DNA from: Nonomuraea guangzhouensis
GTDB taxonomy: Bacteria > Actinomycetota > Actinomycetes > Streptosporangiales > Streptosporangiaceae
DNA: 64,000 bases
Assembly: GCF_019396345.1 (NCBI RefSeq)
Contig: NZ_JAHKRM010000006.1
Span: 62,001-126,000 of the forward strand
Direction: 5' to 3'
Below the pieces are notes generated by a model. The model saw only the letters and a program-made list of their open reading frames with translations. It was not told the DNA's origin and ran no database searches. Positions 18,092 through 26,529 of this stretch are shown here, piece by piece. Positions within the stretch are counted from its first letter, which is position 1. Each line of letters starts with the position of its first letter. Made by a program: the position numbers and the translations under genes.

Positions 18092-19025
18092 ACAGCAACT
18101 GGCCGGGGTGAGCGACCTCTTCATCGTCGCCGCCGTCCTGCTCTACCTGGCCGCCATGATCGGGTTCGCGCTGGAGCTGGCCTTCGGGCGTTCCCAGGCC
18201 GGCTCGGCCGCCGTCCCCGCCAGACAGCCCGTGGGAGCCGGAGTCGGCTCGTCGGGCGGTCCCGTGGACGCCCCCGCGGCCCCGGTGGCCGTCGAGCCGC
18301 CGAACTGGGTGCCCAGGGCCGGCTGGCTGGCCATGGCGCTCGGCTGGCTCGGCTGGGCCGCGAACCTCGGCGCCATCGTCACCCGCGGCCTGGCCGTGGA
18401 CAGGTGGCCATGGGGCAACATGTACGAGTTCGTGGTGGCCATCTGCTTCGCCGCGGTCACCGCCTTCCTCGGCACCCAGCTCCGGCAGAACGTCCGCTTC
18501 CTCGGCGCCTTCGTCATGGTGACGGCCGCCCTGGGGCTCGGCTTCGCGGTCAAGGTCCTCTACACGGCGGCGGGGCCGGTCGTGCCGGCGCTCAACTCGT
18601 ACTGGGTCGCCATCCACGTGACGGCGGCGATCCTGGCGAGCGGCCTGTTCGTCCTGGCCGGGGTCTCGGGCATCCTCTACCTGATTCGCGGCGACGGGGT
18701 GTCCCGGCTGCCGTCACGAGCCGACCTGGAGCGGGTGGCCCACCGCGCGATCGTCTTCGCCTTCCCGGTCTGGACCTTCGCCGTCATCGCCGGCGCCCTC
18801 TGGGCCGACAAGGCATGGGGCCGCTACTGGGGCTGGGACCCCAAGGAGGTCTGGGCCTTCATCACCTGGGTGGCCTACGCGGCCTACCTGCACGCCCGGG
18901 TCACCGCGGGATGGCGCGGCCGCGCGGCGACGATCGTGCAACTGGTGGCGTTCGGCTGCCTGCTGTTCAACCTGGTGGGCGTCAACATGTTCATCTCAGG
19001 TCTGCACAGCTACTCGGGGCTGTGA
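18081..19025 (+). CDS. ccsB: Cytochrome c biogenesis protein CcsB/ResC (haem handling protein)
   Basis: Partner of ResB in system II cytochrome c maturation, 314 residues with about eight helices. The tryptophan-rich haem-binding loop WGRYWGWDPKEVWAFITW and flanking helices are diagnostic. The conserved histidines are in the helices around IHVTAAILASGLF and YLHARVTAGW. It is last in the tlpA-like/ccdA/resB/ccsB operon, with its start inside the resB 3' end. The product would serve the cytochrome c of the bc1 complex; no qcrCAB operon lies in the window. Confidence 0.94.
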   Translation: MPAEQQLAGVSDLFIVAAVLLYLAAMIGFALELAFGRSQAGSAAVPARQPVGAGVGSSGGPVDAPAAPVAVEPPNWVPRAGWLAMALGWLGWAANLGAIVTRGLAVDRWPWGNMYEFVVAICFAAVTAFLGTQLRQNVRFLGAFVMVTAALGLGFAVKVLYTAAGPVVPALNSYWVAIHVTAAILASGLFVLAGVSGILYLIRGDGVSRLPSRADLERVAHRAIVFAFPVWTFAVIAGALWADKAWGRYWGWDPKEVWAFITWVAYAAYLHARVTAGWRGRAATIVQLVAFGCLLFNLVGVNMFISGLHSYSGL

Positions 19026-19026
19026 G

Positions 19027-19350
19027 CTAACCGTCCTCGCCGCGCATGCGGCGGTCGAGGTCGCGCAGGAACTCGGGGTCGTCGTCCGGGCCCTTGGGGG
19101 CCGAATGTCGGCGGGTGCCCGGTTGCGGGGGCACCGGCCAGGCCTCTCGGTCCGGCTGGGGGCGCCCGCGGAGCATCCAGACGATGCCGCCCACCAGCGG
19201 CACCAGCGTGACGACGAGCACCCAGAGCGGTTTTGGTACGTTCCTGACCTCTTCCTCCGGCGTGGTGATGACGTCGAACAACGAGTAGAGCCAGAAGGCC
19301 AACAGGGCCAAGCCGATAACGACACCTACCATGTCCGAACTGTAAGCCAT
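19027..19350 (-). CDS. PLDc_N-domain small membrane protein
   Basis: Short membrane protein of about 107 residues. Two helices are present (GVVIGLALLAFWLYSLFDVI and PLWVLVVTLVPLVGGIVWML) joined by TTPEEEVRNVPK, the pattern of the phospholipase D N-terminal (PLDc_N) family found in many actinomycete genes of unknown role. A hydrophilic tail ends EFLRDLDRRMRGEDG. The start is uncertain between the ATG at 19350 and that at 19332; neither has a good ribosome site. It converges tail to tail with ccsB (one base between stops). Confidence 0.75.
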   Translation of the reverse strand: MAYSSDMVGVVIGLALLAFWLYSLFDVITTPEEEVRNVPKPLWVLVVTLVPLVGGIVWMLRGRPQPDREAWPVPPQPGTRRHSAPKGPDDDPEFLRDLDRRMRGEDG

Positions 19351-19510
19351 TCGCGTCGTGATCGTGTTTTTCCGTTGTCCCATTTCGGATGACTCAAGAG
19401 AGACCTACGTCGTACGGTGGACACGATTCAGCGGCGTCCGCCCGCTGGGACCGCCGATCGGGGCGACCGGGTGCCTCGCGCGCGGGCGCTCGACGGCGTT
19501 GAGAGGTGCG

Positions 19511-20737
19511 ATGGCCTTTTCTAACGACAAGGGCCGCCATCGGCGGGGTCGTTGGTGGCGGCGCGGCTCGTATCTCTTCTCCCGTCGCGGTGAGGCGCCC
19601 CCCGACGCGGACCGTTCCTTCTGGACGAACGACCGGCACGCGTTCCCCGGCCGGGCCGGACGGCCGGCCAACGGGCGGGACCGGGCACGTGAGGACGGCG
19701 CCGGGCGTCCGGTGTGGCCATGGCGGGCCGGTGCCAAAGACGGTGCCAAGGACGCGGCTGCCAACGGCCGTCCGGTGTCCGAACGGTACGGGCACCTGGG
19801 ACGCGGGTGGCCGGGACGGGAGCCCGCCGGGCGGGACTCGATCGGGAGCGAGGGGAGCTTCGCGTTGTTCGGCTGGGTGGGCCGGGAGCGGCGCCAGGCC
19901 GGCGGCGGTGATTCCGACAGGTGGTCCAGGGGTGGGCGCGATCGACGCCGCCGGCAGGAGGGCGGGGAGTTCCAGCAGTGGGACGCCGCCGAGGCCGGGG
20001 AGCCGCGGCGGTGGGAGGCGGGGGAGCAGCGGCTGTCGGCGGCGGTCGTGGACCGGCCGCAGTACACCTGGCAGGACTTCGAGCTCGACGACGTGGCGCC
20101 CAGAGCGCGGCCCCACCGCCCCGACGCGCCCTCGCTCGGCGACGGCCTGCAGCACTGCGGCAAGCTGGAGACCATCCTGCACCGCCAGTGGGACGCCCGG
20201 GAGGGCCCGCCGCCGCCGGAGATCGTACGGGCCGTGGAGAGCCTGGCCAGGCTGCCCGACCTGCTGAAGGAGAAGCTGGCCGAGGGCCTCGAAGGCATCT
20301 ACGTCGGCCCGGGCGGCGTGCCGGACCTGGACGACATGGGCTACCTGCGCGGTGCCCCGCTGCCGTCCGGGCGGGCCTCGTGGGACATCTGCGCCGGGGC
20401 GTACGGCGACGGGAAGATCGTGGTGGGCGACCGCCCCTCACCCACGCCCGACGTGATGATGCACGAGGTCGGGCACGCCATCGACGACGTCGACTCGGCT
20501 TACGGGGATTGGGTGTCCGACTCCCGGGAGTTCGCGACGCTGTACGAGGAGATCACGCCGCTCCTGGTCTCCGCCTTCCATCGCCAGGGGGGCGGGCTGG
20601 GATGCAAGGAGTTCTTCGCCGACGCGTTCGCCGCGATCGCCTCGCGCCAGCGACCGGCGCTCGTCGACATGCTGGGCGGCGACACCCGCGCCGCGCTCAA
20701 CGTCATGCTGTTCTTCAACCGGCGCTACGGAATCTAG
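19511..20737 (+). CDS. HExxH metallopeptidase with Arg-rich N-terminus (lethal-factor-like domain)
   Basis: A 408-residue protein starting at ATG 19511 after GAGAGG. Residues 1-200 are extremely rich in Arg, Gly and Trp, with no signal peptide and probably disordered. The C-terminal ~200 residues contain VMMHEVGHAIDDVD (zinc motif at about 318-322) and a downstream acidic ligand in CKEFFADAFAAIA (about 367), a gluzincin arrangement like that of anthrax lethal factor type (ATLF) domains in secreted toxins and some house-keeping peptidases. A small acidic protein is encoded 10 bases downstream. Toxin or protease, and the substrate, cannot be decided. The ATLF resemblance is my inference from motif spacing. 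Confidence 0.65.
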   Translation: MAFSNDKGRHRRGRWWRRGSYLFSRRGEAPPDADRSFWTNDRHAFPGRAGRPANGRDRAREDGAGRPVWPWRAGAKDGAKDAAANGRPVSERYGHLGRGWPGREPAGRDSIGSEGSFALFGWVGRERRQAGGGDSDRWSRGGRDRRRRQEGGEFQQWDAAEAGEPRRWEAGEQRLSAAVVDRPQYTWQDFELDDVAPRARPHRPDAPSLGDGLQHCGKLETILHRQWDAREGPPPPEIVRAVESLARLPDLLKEKLAEGLEGIYVGPGGVPDLDDMGYLRGAPLPSGRASWDICAGAYGDGKIVVGDRPSPTPDVMMHEVGHAIDDVDSAYGDWVSDSREFATLYEEITPLLVSAFHRQGGGLGCKEFFADAFAAIASRQRPALVDMLGGDTRAALNVMLFFNRRYGI

Positions 20738-20747
20738 GTGATCAGCC

Positions 20748-20990
20748 ATGTACGTCATCCGGCTCGCTGACGGGACCCTGCGCGTGCCGCAGAGCCTGAC
20801 CAGCGAAGACGGGCGTCTCATCGGCAACGCGTACGTGGAACTCGAACCCGGCGATCCCGACTACGACACGTGGCTACCGGAGTCCCTGACGGAGGAGGAG
20901 GCGGCAGAACGCCGGGAGCGCTGGCTGACGGACAACGACGACCTGGAGCAGGAGTTCCTGGCTTTCAAGGCGGAACAGGAAGACGCCTAG
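20748..20990 (+). CDS. Small acidic protein cotranscribed with the metallopeptidase
   Basis: An 80-residue acidic protein (MYVIRLADGTLRVPQSL start; ELEPGDPDYDTWLPESLTEE; tail DDLEQEFLAFKAEQEDA). No known family recognised. The first half looks like beta strands, the second a charged helix. It starts 10 bases after the metallopeptidase stop and must share its mRNA. Opposite charge to the basic upstream protein suggests they may bind one another, as inhibitor, immunity or accessory protein; this is speculative. Confidence 0.65.
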   Translation: MYVIRLADGTLRVPQSLTSEDGRLIGNAYVELEPGDPDYDTWLPESLTEEEAAERRERWLTDNDDLEQEFLAFKAEQEDA

Positions 20991-21086
20991 TGACCCCGTG
21001 CCAGTCGGAGGGCCGACGCTCAGCCGGCGTTCCCTGGGCAGGGGGAGACGGCGATCCTGCGTGCAGGACCACCGTCTGATGGAACG

Positions 21087-21305
21087 TCAAAAACGCGGGG
21101 ACTCGGCCGACCGCTCGGCCGTTAGAACGTCCTCGCCTCTAAGAAGGGCATGCACTTCCGACTCGCGGAACCGCCGGTGCCCTCCGGGGGTGCGGATACT
21201 GCTGATGCGGCCTGCCGCGGCCCAGCGTGTAACCGTCTTTGGGTCTACCCGGAAGAGGGCGGCAACCTCTCCTGGGGTCAGCAGACGCTCGCTGCTACTC
21301 TCCAC
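21087..21305 (-). CDS. bldC: BldC-like MerR-family DNA-binding protein
   Basis: Small regulator consisting of a single MerR-type winged helix: LLTPGEVAALFRVDPKTVTR, WAAAGRISSIRTPGGHRRFR, ESEVHALLRG. Streptomyces BldC, a 68-residue protein that delays the onset of sporulation by binding direct repeats cooperatively, has nearly this sequence. I chose GTG 21305 (72 residues) because GGGGGAGA lies 5 bases before it and the length then fits BldC. A longer frame opens at 21398 but adds 31 unconserved residues. It stands alone on the minus strand. Confidence 0.88.
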   Translation of the reverse strand: MESSSERLLTPGEVAALFRVDPKTVTRWAAAGRISSIRTPGGHRRFRESEVHALLRGEDVLTAERSAESPRF

Positions 21306-21505
21306 CAATCTCTCCCCCTCGCATCCCGCTTCCTGCCAGCGGGCGGACAGGTAACCAGTGTGTCGAGCGAAGCCTGATTTATCCGTGGTTTTCGACAAAG
21401 ATCACGGGTTGTTATCAGCTGACTGCCCGATTGTTATATGATAGAGCCTCTTTGGGGCTCTCGTGGGTGTTTCTTTACGAAACTCCCTAACTGGGAACAC
21501 TAGCA

Positions 21506-21781
21506 GTGCCCGCGCCCGATGCGAAGAGCGACCGTCCACACAGGGCGAGTAACCTCGATCCTGTGCATCCCGTTCTCGTTTACACCGCGTCGCGGATCGG
21601 TCTGTTCGTCGTGACGCTAGGTGTCCTGCGCCTGCTTGGCCTGCAAAACCCACTGGTGCTGATCATCGTGACTTTCTTGATCAGTGGCATAGCCAGCTAC
21701 GTCTTGCTGTCGAAGCAGCGTGACGCTGTAAGCACACGCATCAGCGACAAGATCGACCGACCCAAGCCACAGAGCGACTAG
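21506..21781 (+). CDS. DUF4229-type small membrane protein
   Basis: A 91-residue protein with two hydrophobic helices (VLVYTASRIGLFVVTLGVL and PLVLIIVTFLISGIASYVL), then KQRDAVSTRISDKID. This matches the actinobacterial DUF4229 pattern, function unknown. The start may be GTG 21506 or the later GTG just before HPVLVYTAS (about 21562). In many actinomycetes such a gene lies near the menaquinone and nuo genes, as it does here. It overlaps the end of the convergent propeller gene by 4 bases. Confidence 0.75.
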   Translation: MPAPDAKSDRPHRASNLDPVHPVLVYTASRIGLFVVTLGVLRLLGLQNPLVLIIVTFLISGIASYVLLSKQRDAVSTRISDKIDRPKPQSD

Positions 21782-22989
21782 GGCAGGGGGAACATGCCAA
21801 TCCGGGCATGGTACTCCCGTCCGAGTCGAGTTGTGTCACTACCAACGAGTAGTCCACCGCTGTACACCAGAAATGCCTTGACCCCGATGCCGCGCTCCCT
21901 GCCAGGATTCCAAGTCAGCGCCATTCCGGTGCCTGGATGAATGGCGCCGATGCCCTCGCGGGGCACCGCTCCCGGCCCGGCTGAGTCGTGGCCCAGTGGA
22001 TTGTTCAGCCACCGCTGGTGTCCGCCGACGTAGATCGCCGCACCGGTCACCGCCACCGCGTAGAGCGAGTCGCCGCCGGTCTTGTTGATCCAGGTGGGTG
22101 TGATTCGCTCGCCGCTGCCGTACGTCTCGAATCTGGCCGTGCTGTCGCACAGCCGCTTGCCGCCAATCGGGCCGCCTGTGGTGACGACGGCGAAATAGCT
22201 GCCGTCGGGCGCGAAATCCAGGCCGCGTACGTAGGAGGGGAAGGCCTCCATGCATTTGGGGACGTACGCCTCGGTGCGCCAGTCGGCCACCTTGGCCCCT
22301 CCGCCGCGTATGTCGATCAGCCCGAGTTGCGGTCTCGACAGCCCGTCGAGCGTGGTGAAGTTGCCGTCGACCGCGAGCCGTTCGGCGGTCACGGCGAGCG
22401 CGTAGACCTTCACCCTGGACGCCAGCGGCGCCCCTGGCGTGATCGTGAACCTCGGGTCGGCCGCGCCGGTCGAGGTGTCGAGCCTGGCCAGGGCCGTGCG
22501 CGGCCTGGTGAAGTCGCCGCCCGCGTAGAGCTGCGCGCCGCGCCTGGCCAGCGTGGTCACCGCCCCGCCGGAGACGCCGGGCGCGAAGTCCTTGATGACC
22601 GACCCGTCGATGAGGTTGAGCCTGGTCAGCGCCGTGGCCCGCGTCCCGTTGACCGAGGGGAAGTCGCCGCCGACGTAGACCGTGTCGCCGTCGCCGGGGG
22701 CCAGGCTGTAGACGGTCCCTTCCACCTGCGGCGCGAAGTAGCGCAGGATGTGTCCCGTGGCGAGGCTGTAGGCGAAGACGTTGTCGCGGGTGTAGGTGTG
22801 GGTCCGTGAGGCGTCGGCGACCTCGCTGAACGAGCCGCCCACCACGACGGTGCCGCCGACCAGGGTGATGGAGTTGACGATCCCGTCGAGCACGTGCGGG
22901 GTGGTGTCGACCGGGTCGGCCGACACGACGCGCGGGTGCGCGACGGGGGCCGTGGCGATGATCGCCGCGAGGGCGACACGTACAAGCAT
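21778..22989 (-). CDS. Secreted beta-propeller protein (delta-60-repeat-like)
   Basis: A 403-residue protein with an N-terminal signal peptide (LVRVALAAIIATAPVAHPRVVSA). It has repeated blades of the type TVVVGGSF, TVYVGGDFPSVNGT, QLYAGGDFTRPR, LAVDGNFTTLDG and AIYVGGHQRW, each followed by a loop and strand, as in delta-60 or DUF5122-type beta-propellers. There are about six blades over residues 35-390. No catalytic motif is seen. It is probably an extracellular binding protein. The gene is single, convergent with the DUF4229 gene and divergent from menG. Confidence 0.78.
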   Translation of the reverse strand: MLVRVALAAIIATAPVAHPRVVSADPVDTTPHVLDGIVNSITLVGGTVVVGGSFSEVADASRTHTYTRDNVFAYSLATGHILRYFAPQVEGTVYSLAPGDGDTVYVGGDFPSVNGTRATALTRLNLIDGSVIKDFAPGVSGGAVTTLARRGAQLYAGGDFTRPRTALARLDTSTGAADPRFTITPGAPLASRVKVYALAVTAERLAVDGNFTTLDGLSRPQLGLIDIRGGGAKVADWRTEAYVPKCMEAFPSYVRGLDFAPDGSYFAVVTTGGPIGGKRLCDSTARFETYGSGERITPTWINKTGGDSLYAVAVTGAAIYVGGHQRWLNNPLGHDSAGPGAVPREGIGAIHPGTGMALTWNPGRERGIGVKAFLVYSGGLLVGSDTTRLGREYHARIGMFPLP

Positions 22990-23066
22990 TCGGCAATTTC
23001 TAGCAGACGGTAGGTAATCATGCGGCTACTTTCCGTCGATTGTCGTGATGGTCATAGGCTTGGGCC

Positions 23067-23783
23067 ATGACGCGTGCTCAGCTGGACAAGCAGCCGGATC
23101 AGGTCGCCGCGATGTTCGATCGCACGGCCCGGCGCTATGACTTGGTCAACGATGTGATCTCCCTGGGACAGGTGCGGTTCTGGCGCAAGGCGGTGGCCGC
23201 CGCCGTCGACGCCGGGCCCGGCGAGATCGTGCTCGACCTGGGCGCCGGCACCGGCACGTCCACCGACGCGTTCACCACGCTCGGGGCCCGCGCGATCGCC
23301 TCCGACTTCTCCCTCGGCATGCTGCGCACGGGCGTGCGCCGGCACGGTGGCAACGCGCTGAGCGGGGCTGGGGTCCCGTTCATCGCGGGCGACGCGCTGC
23401 GGCTGCCGTTCGCCGACGACGCCTTCGACGCGGTGACGATCTCGGTGGCGCTGCGCAACGTGCACGACACCTCGCAGGCGTTGCGGGAGATGCTGCGCGT
23501 GACGAAGCCGGGCGGCCGGCTGGTGATCCTGGAGTTCTCGCACGTGACGGTCGGCGCCTTCGACCTGGTCTACCGCGAATACCTGATGAAGCTGCTGCCG
23601 CGGGTGGCCACGGTCTTCGGCTCGAACGACGACTCCTACGCCTATCTGGCCGAGTCGATCAGGGACTGGCCCGACCAGCCGACGCTCGCGCGCACCATTC
23701 AGGAAGCCGGTTGGGAGCGGGTGGCGTGGCGCAATCTCACCATGGGCATCGTCGCGGTGCACCGGGGGTTCAAGCCCGCCTGA
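23067..23783 (+). CDS. menG: Demethylmenaquinone methyltransferase
   Basis: Class I SAM methyltransferase of the UbiE/MenG family, 238 residues. The N-terminal block [20 protein letters not shown] is typical. The SAM motif is [15 protein letters not shown], followed by [38 protein letters not shown] and the C-terminal [13 protein letters not shown]. It performs the last step of menaquinone synthesis, giving the quinone reduced by the complex I encoded 2 kb downstream. It has its own promoter region; a 466-base intergenic stretch separates it from the reductase gene. Confidence 0.95.
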   Translation: MTRAQLDKQPDQVAAMFDRTARRYDLVNDVISLGQVRFWRKAVAAAVDAGPGEIVLDLGAGTGTSTDAFTTLGARAIASDFSLGMLRTGVRRHGGNALSGAGVPFIAGDALRLPFADDAFDAVTISVALRNVHDTSQALREMLRVTKPGGRLVILEFSHVTVGAFDLVYREYLMKLLPRVATVFGSNDDSYAYLAESIRDWPDQPTLARTIQEAGWERVAWRNLTMGIVAVHRGFKPA

Positions 23784-24030
23784 GTCGCCATTAATGCTTC
23801 TCGGGCCGGCCTTGCGGATATCACCGCCGGGAGATAGCGCTTATCGCGGGAATTAGCCGTTGTTCGGGCCGACGCGGCTCCGGGTGGGGATGGTTCTCGG
23901 TAATTTGCGGGCGGGCTGGTGTAGCGTTTTGACTACGGAGCGTGACAGTGTTCGCCGCTGTGGTTGTAACGGGCGTCACATTCCGCACGATAGGCTCCGA
24001 TATATCCGTGACTACGAAGGAGTCCGCCCG

Positions 24031-24057
24031 GTGCACGTCCGCGAGTTCGAGGTCTGA
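24031..24057 (+). CDS. Possible 8-residue leader peptide
   Basis: GTG-initiated frame encoding MHVREFEV then stop. AAGGAG lies 8 bases before the start, a near-ideal ribosome site. It is followed 25 bases later by a terminator-like hairpin, the layout of a transcription attenuator. No run of a single regulatory amino acid is seen. It may be fortuitous. Confidence 0.35.
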   Translation: MHVREFEV

Positions 24058-24081
24058 TCTCCCCGTGGCGACCACCCAGGG

Positions 24082-24106
24082 CCCTTCGTCTCCGACGGAG
24101 GGTTTT
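24082..24106 (+). terminator. Intrinsic terminator-like hairpin
   Basis: Stem CCCTTCGTC / GACGGAGGG (9 pairs, one G-U), loop TCC, then TTTT. It would end transcripts begun upstream of 24080, before the Rex-controlled promoter of the next operon. Confidence 0.6.
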
Positions 24107-24131
24107 CGTTCGTGCGAAGACCGCCCCCCGG

Positions 24132-24162
24132 CTGACACTTTGTCCAGGAAAAGCGTTAGACT
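24132..24162 (+). promoter_or_regulatory. Probable promoter of the reductase-nuo region
   Basis: CTGACA (24132-24137) and TAGACT (24157-24162) are 19 bases apart, a plausible if slightly wide sigma-HrdB-type pair. The Rex operator begins 14 bases after the -10 element and would cover the transcription start, as expected for repression. Confidence 0.5.
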
Positions 24163-24176
24163 GCGGGCCGACAAGT

Positions 24177-24194
24177 TTGTGAAGGGGTTCACAA
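24177..24194. promoter_or_regulatory. Rex operator (ROP), perfect match
   Basis: TTGTGAAGGGGTTCACAA agrees with the consensus TTGTGAANNNNTTCACAA at every defined base. It lies 56 bases before the geranylgeranyl-reductase-family gene and about 1.4 kb before nuoA, just downstream of a promoter-like element. In Streptomyces, Rex is known to control the nuo operon. Here the site is positioned to control the reductase gene and, by read-through, nuoA-N. Confidence 0.88.
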
Positions 24195-24249
24195 GAGAAC
24201 GAAGGCGCCACACCCCAAGGCCTTCGAGCGTGTAGGACAGGACAGTCCA

Positions 24250-25503
24250 GTGACCGTGCCAGCAGCCATGCAGGCTGACGCCGACGTCATCGTCGTCGGC
24301 GCCGGTCCCGCCGGTTCCGCAACCGCCTTTTACCTCGCTCGCGCCGGGTTCGACGTGCTGCTCCTGGAGAAGACGAAGTTCCCCCGGGAGAAGGTCTGCG
24401 GCGACGGGCTGACCCCCCGGGCGGTCAAGCAGTTGCTCAACATGGGTGTCGACATCGACGCGCCCGGCTGGATCAGGAACAAGGGCCTGCGGGTGGTGGG
24501 TGGCGGGCACCGGTTCGAGCTCGACTGGCCGAAGCTTGAGCGCTTCCCCGACTTCGGCCTCGTCCGCACGCGCCAGGACTTCGACCAGATCCTCGCCGCC
24601 AACGCCGTCAAGGCCGGGGTGCGGCTGATGGAAGGCGTGAACGTCACCGGGCCCGTGCTCGACGACCGCAGCGGTCACGTGGTCGGGGTGACGACCAAGG
24701 ACGGGGTGACCTACCGCGGCCGTCTGGTGGTCGCCGCCGACGGCAACAGCACCCGGCTGGCCCTGGGCATGGGGCTGCACAAGCGCGAGGACCGCCCGAT
24801 GGGCGTGGCCGTACGGACCTATTTCGAGAGCCCGCGCCACGACGACGACTACCTGGAGACGTGGCTGGAGTTGTGGGACGGCGACACGCTGCTGCCCGGC
24901 TACGGCTGGGTGTTCGGCGTCGGCGACGGCACCGCGAACGTGGGGCTGGGCCTGCTCAACACCAGCGACCAGTTCAAGAGCATCGACTACCGCGATCTGC
25001 TCAAGCGCTGGTGCAAGGCGATGCCCGCCGAGTGGGGCTTCACCGAGGAGAACATGACGGGCCCGATCCGCGGCGCCGCGCTCCCGATGGCCTTCAACCG
25101 CCAGCCCCACTACACCCGCGGTCTCGTGCTCGTCGGCGACTCCGGCGGGGCGATCAACCCGTTCAACGGCGAGGGCATCGCGTACGCCATGGAGACCGGC
25201 GAGATCGCCGCCGAGACCATCGTGAAGGCTCTGCGCGGGACCACCCCCGCGCAGCAGGAACGGATCCTGCGCACCTATCCTCAAGTGTTGAAGGACGCCT
25301 ACGGCGGATATTTCACGCTCGGCAGGTTGTTCGTCGAGGCGATCGGGAAGCCAGGAGTGATGAGCTTCGGAACACGGCACGGGTTGCCACACCCGAGGCT
25401 GATGCGCTTCGCGCTCAAACTCCTTGGTAATCTCACCGACCGGCGAGGCGATGCGTCGGACAAGATCATAAACGCACTCTCGAAGGTCGCGCCACCAGCA
25501 TGA
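24250..25503 (+). CDS. Geranylgeranyl reductase family FAD-dependent oxidoreductase (MenJ-like)
   Basis: Flavoprotein of 417 residues from GTG 24250. The FAD-binding motif is IVVGAGPAGSATAFYLARAG, followed by FPREKVCGDGLTPRAVKQL, a geranylgeranyl-reductase family mark. A second FAD block is LVLVGDSGGAINPFNGEGIA. The family saturates isoprenoid double bonds. In mycobacteria the relative MenJ reduces one isoprene unit of menaquinone, and the position between menG and nuoA fits a menaquinone-tail role. It is directly downstream of the perfect Rex operator. It is separated from nuoA by 76 bases and may be the first gene of the nuo transcript. Confidence 0.88.
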   Translation: MTVPAAMQADADVIVVGAGPAGSATAFYLARAGFDVLLLEKTKFPREKVCGDGLTPRAVKQLLNMGVDIDAPGWIRNKGLRVVGGGHRFELDWPKLERFPDFGLVRTRQDFDQILAANAVKAGVRLMEGVNVTGPVLDDRSGHVVGVTTKDGVTYRGRLVVAADGNSTRLALGMGLHKREDRPMGVAVRTYFESPRHDDDYLETWLELWDGDTLLPGYGWVFGVGDGTANVGLGLLNTSDQFKSIDYRDLLKRWCKAMPAEWGFTEENMTGPIRGAALPMAFNRQPHYTRGLVLVGDSGGAINPFNGEGIAYAMETGEIAAETIVKALRGTTPAQQERILRTYPQVLKDAYGGYFTLGRLFVEAIGKPGVMSFGTRHGLPHPRLMRFALKLLGNLTDRRGDASDKIINALSKVAPPA

Positions 25504-25579
25504 ACCTCACACTCACCCGGCAAAGTCATAGATCAGGCTGCGCGCCCGCGCGCGTGGCGACTCCAGAGGAGGCGTAGCG

Positions 25580-25975
25580 ATGGACCTTTACGTGCCCATC
25601 CTGGTGCTCGCCGTTCTCGCGGGGGGCTTCGCGATCTTCTCGGTCGCCATCGCTCCCTTCACCGGTCCCAAGCGCTGGAACCGCGCCAAGCTTGACGCAT
25701 ACGAATGCGGCATCGAGCCGACGCCCCAGCCGGTCGGTGGCGGACGGTTCCCGCTGAAATACATGATCACCGCGATGCTCTTCATCGTGTTCGACATCGA
25801 GATCATTTTCCTTTACCCCTGGGCTGTCTCCTTCGCGCCGCTGAAGAACGACGCGGGCAGCGTGCTCTCCTCGGGCCTCGGGGTGTTCGCGCTTGTCGAG
25901 ATGCTGCTGTTCATCGTCACCGTGCTCGTCGCCTACGCGTACGTGTGGCGCCGCAAGGGTCTGGACTGGGACTAG
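25580..25975 (+). CDS. nuoA: NADH-quinone oxidoreductase subunit A
   Basis: Membrane subunit of 131 residues with three helices. The family blocks are [20 protein letters not shown] (the conserved loop with Cys) and [20 protein letters not shown], then YPWAV. GAGGAGG precedes the ATG by 8 bases. First of fourteen complex I genes in canonical order; nuoB begins two bases after the stop. Confidence 0.97.
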   Translation: MDLYVPILVLAVLAGGFAIFSVAIAPFTGPKRWNRAKLDAYECGIEPTPQPVGGGRFPLKYMITAMLFIVFDIEIIFLYPWAVSFAPLKNDAGSVLSSGLGVFALVEMLLFIVTVLVAYAYVWRRKGLDWD

Positions 25976-25977
25976 AA

Positions 25978-26529
25978 ATGGGACTTGAAGAGAAACTCCC
26001 CAGCGGGTTCATCCTCAGCACGGTCGAGCAGGCCGCGGGCTGGGCGCGCAAGAACTCCGTATGGCCGGCCACGTTCGGCCTCGCCTGTTGCGCCATCGAG
26101 CTGATGGCCACCGGCGGCCCCCACTACGACCTGGCGCGCTTCGGCATGGAGCGCGCTTCGGCGTCTCCTCGCCAGGCCGACCTGATGATCGTCGCCGGAC
26201 GCGTGTCGCAGAAGATGGCTCCCGTCCTGCGGCAGATCTACGACCAGATGGCCGAGCCCAAGTGGGTCATCTCGATGGGCGTGTGCGCCTCGAGCGGCGG
26301 CATGTTCAACAACTACGCCATCGTGCAGGGCGTGGACCACATCGTCCCGGTCGACATCTACCTGCCCGGCTGCCCGCCGCGGCCGGAGATGCTGATTGAC
26401 GCGATCGTGAAGCTGCACGACAAGATCCAGAACATGAAGTTCGGCGCCCACCGCGCCAAGCAGATCGACGAGCTCGAACTGCAGGCGCTGCGTACGCTGC
26501 CGCTGATCGACCAGGGGGCCGCGAAGTGA
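25978..26529 (+). CDS. nuoB: NADH-quinone oxidoreductase subunit B
   Basis: Hydrophilic subunit of 183 residues that holds cluster N2, the last iron-sulfur centre before quinone. Cluster ligands are in [12 protein letters not shown] (tandem Cys), in [17 protein letters not shown] and in [16 protein letters not shown]. The frame stays open upstream across nuoA, but the ATG at 25978, two bases after the nuoA stop, gives the family N-terminus [16 protein letters not shown]. The nuoC start overlaps the stop. Confidence 0.97.
   Translation: MGLEEKLPSGFILSTVEQAAGWARKNSVWPATFGLACCAIELMATGGPHYDLARFGMERASASPRQADLMIVAGRVSQKMAPVLRQIYDQMAEPKWVISMGVCASSGGMFNNYAIVQGVDHIVPVDIYLPGCPPRPEMLIDAIVKLHDKIQNMKFGAHRAKQIDELELQALRTLPLIDQGAAK

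Larger units (their letters stand above)
23784..24249. other. 466-base intergenic control region before the reductase/nuo genes
   Basis: This gene-poor stretch holds, in order, an AT-richer segment (23820-24010), a tiny leader reading frame with a strong ribosome site (24031-24057), a terminator-like hairpin (24082-24106), a promoter-like pair of hexamers (about 24132-24162) and a perfect Rex operator (24177-24194). No larger gene is supported on either strand. Confidence 0.6.

Noticed and set aside
21399-21505. Small RNA or promoter with TATGAT box upstream of the DUF4229 gene
   Set aside because: A -10-like TATGAT (21437-21442) and a 6-bp stem are present, but no -35 box at proper spacing was found, so no feature was called.
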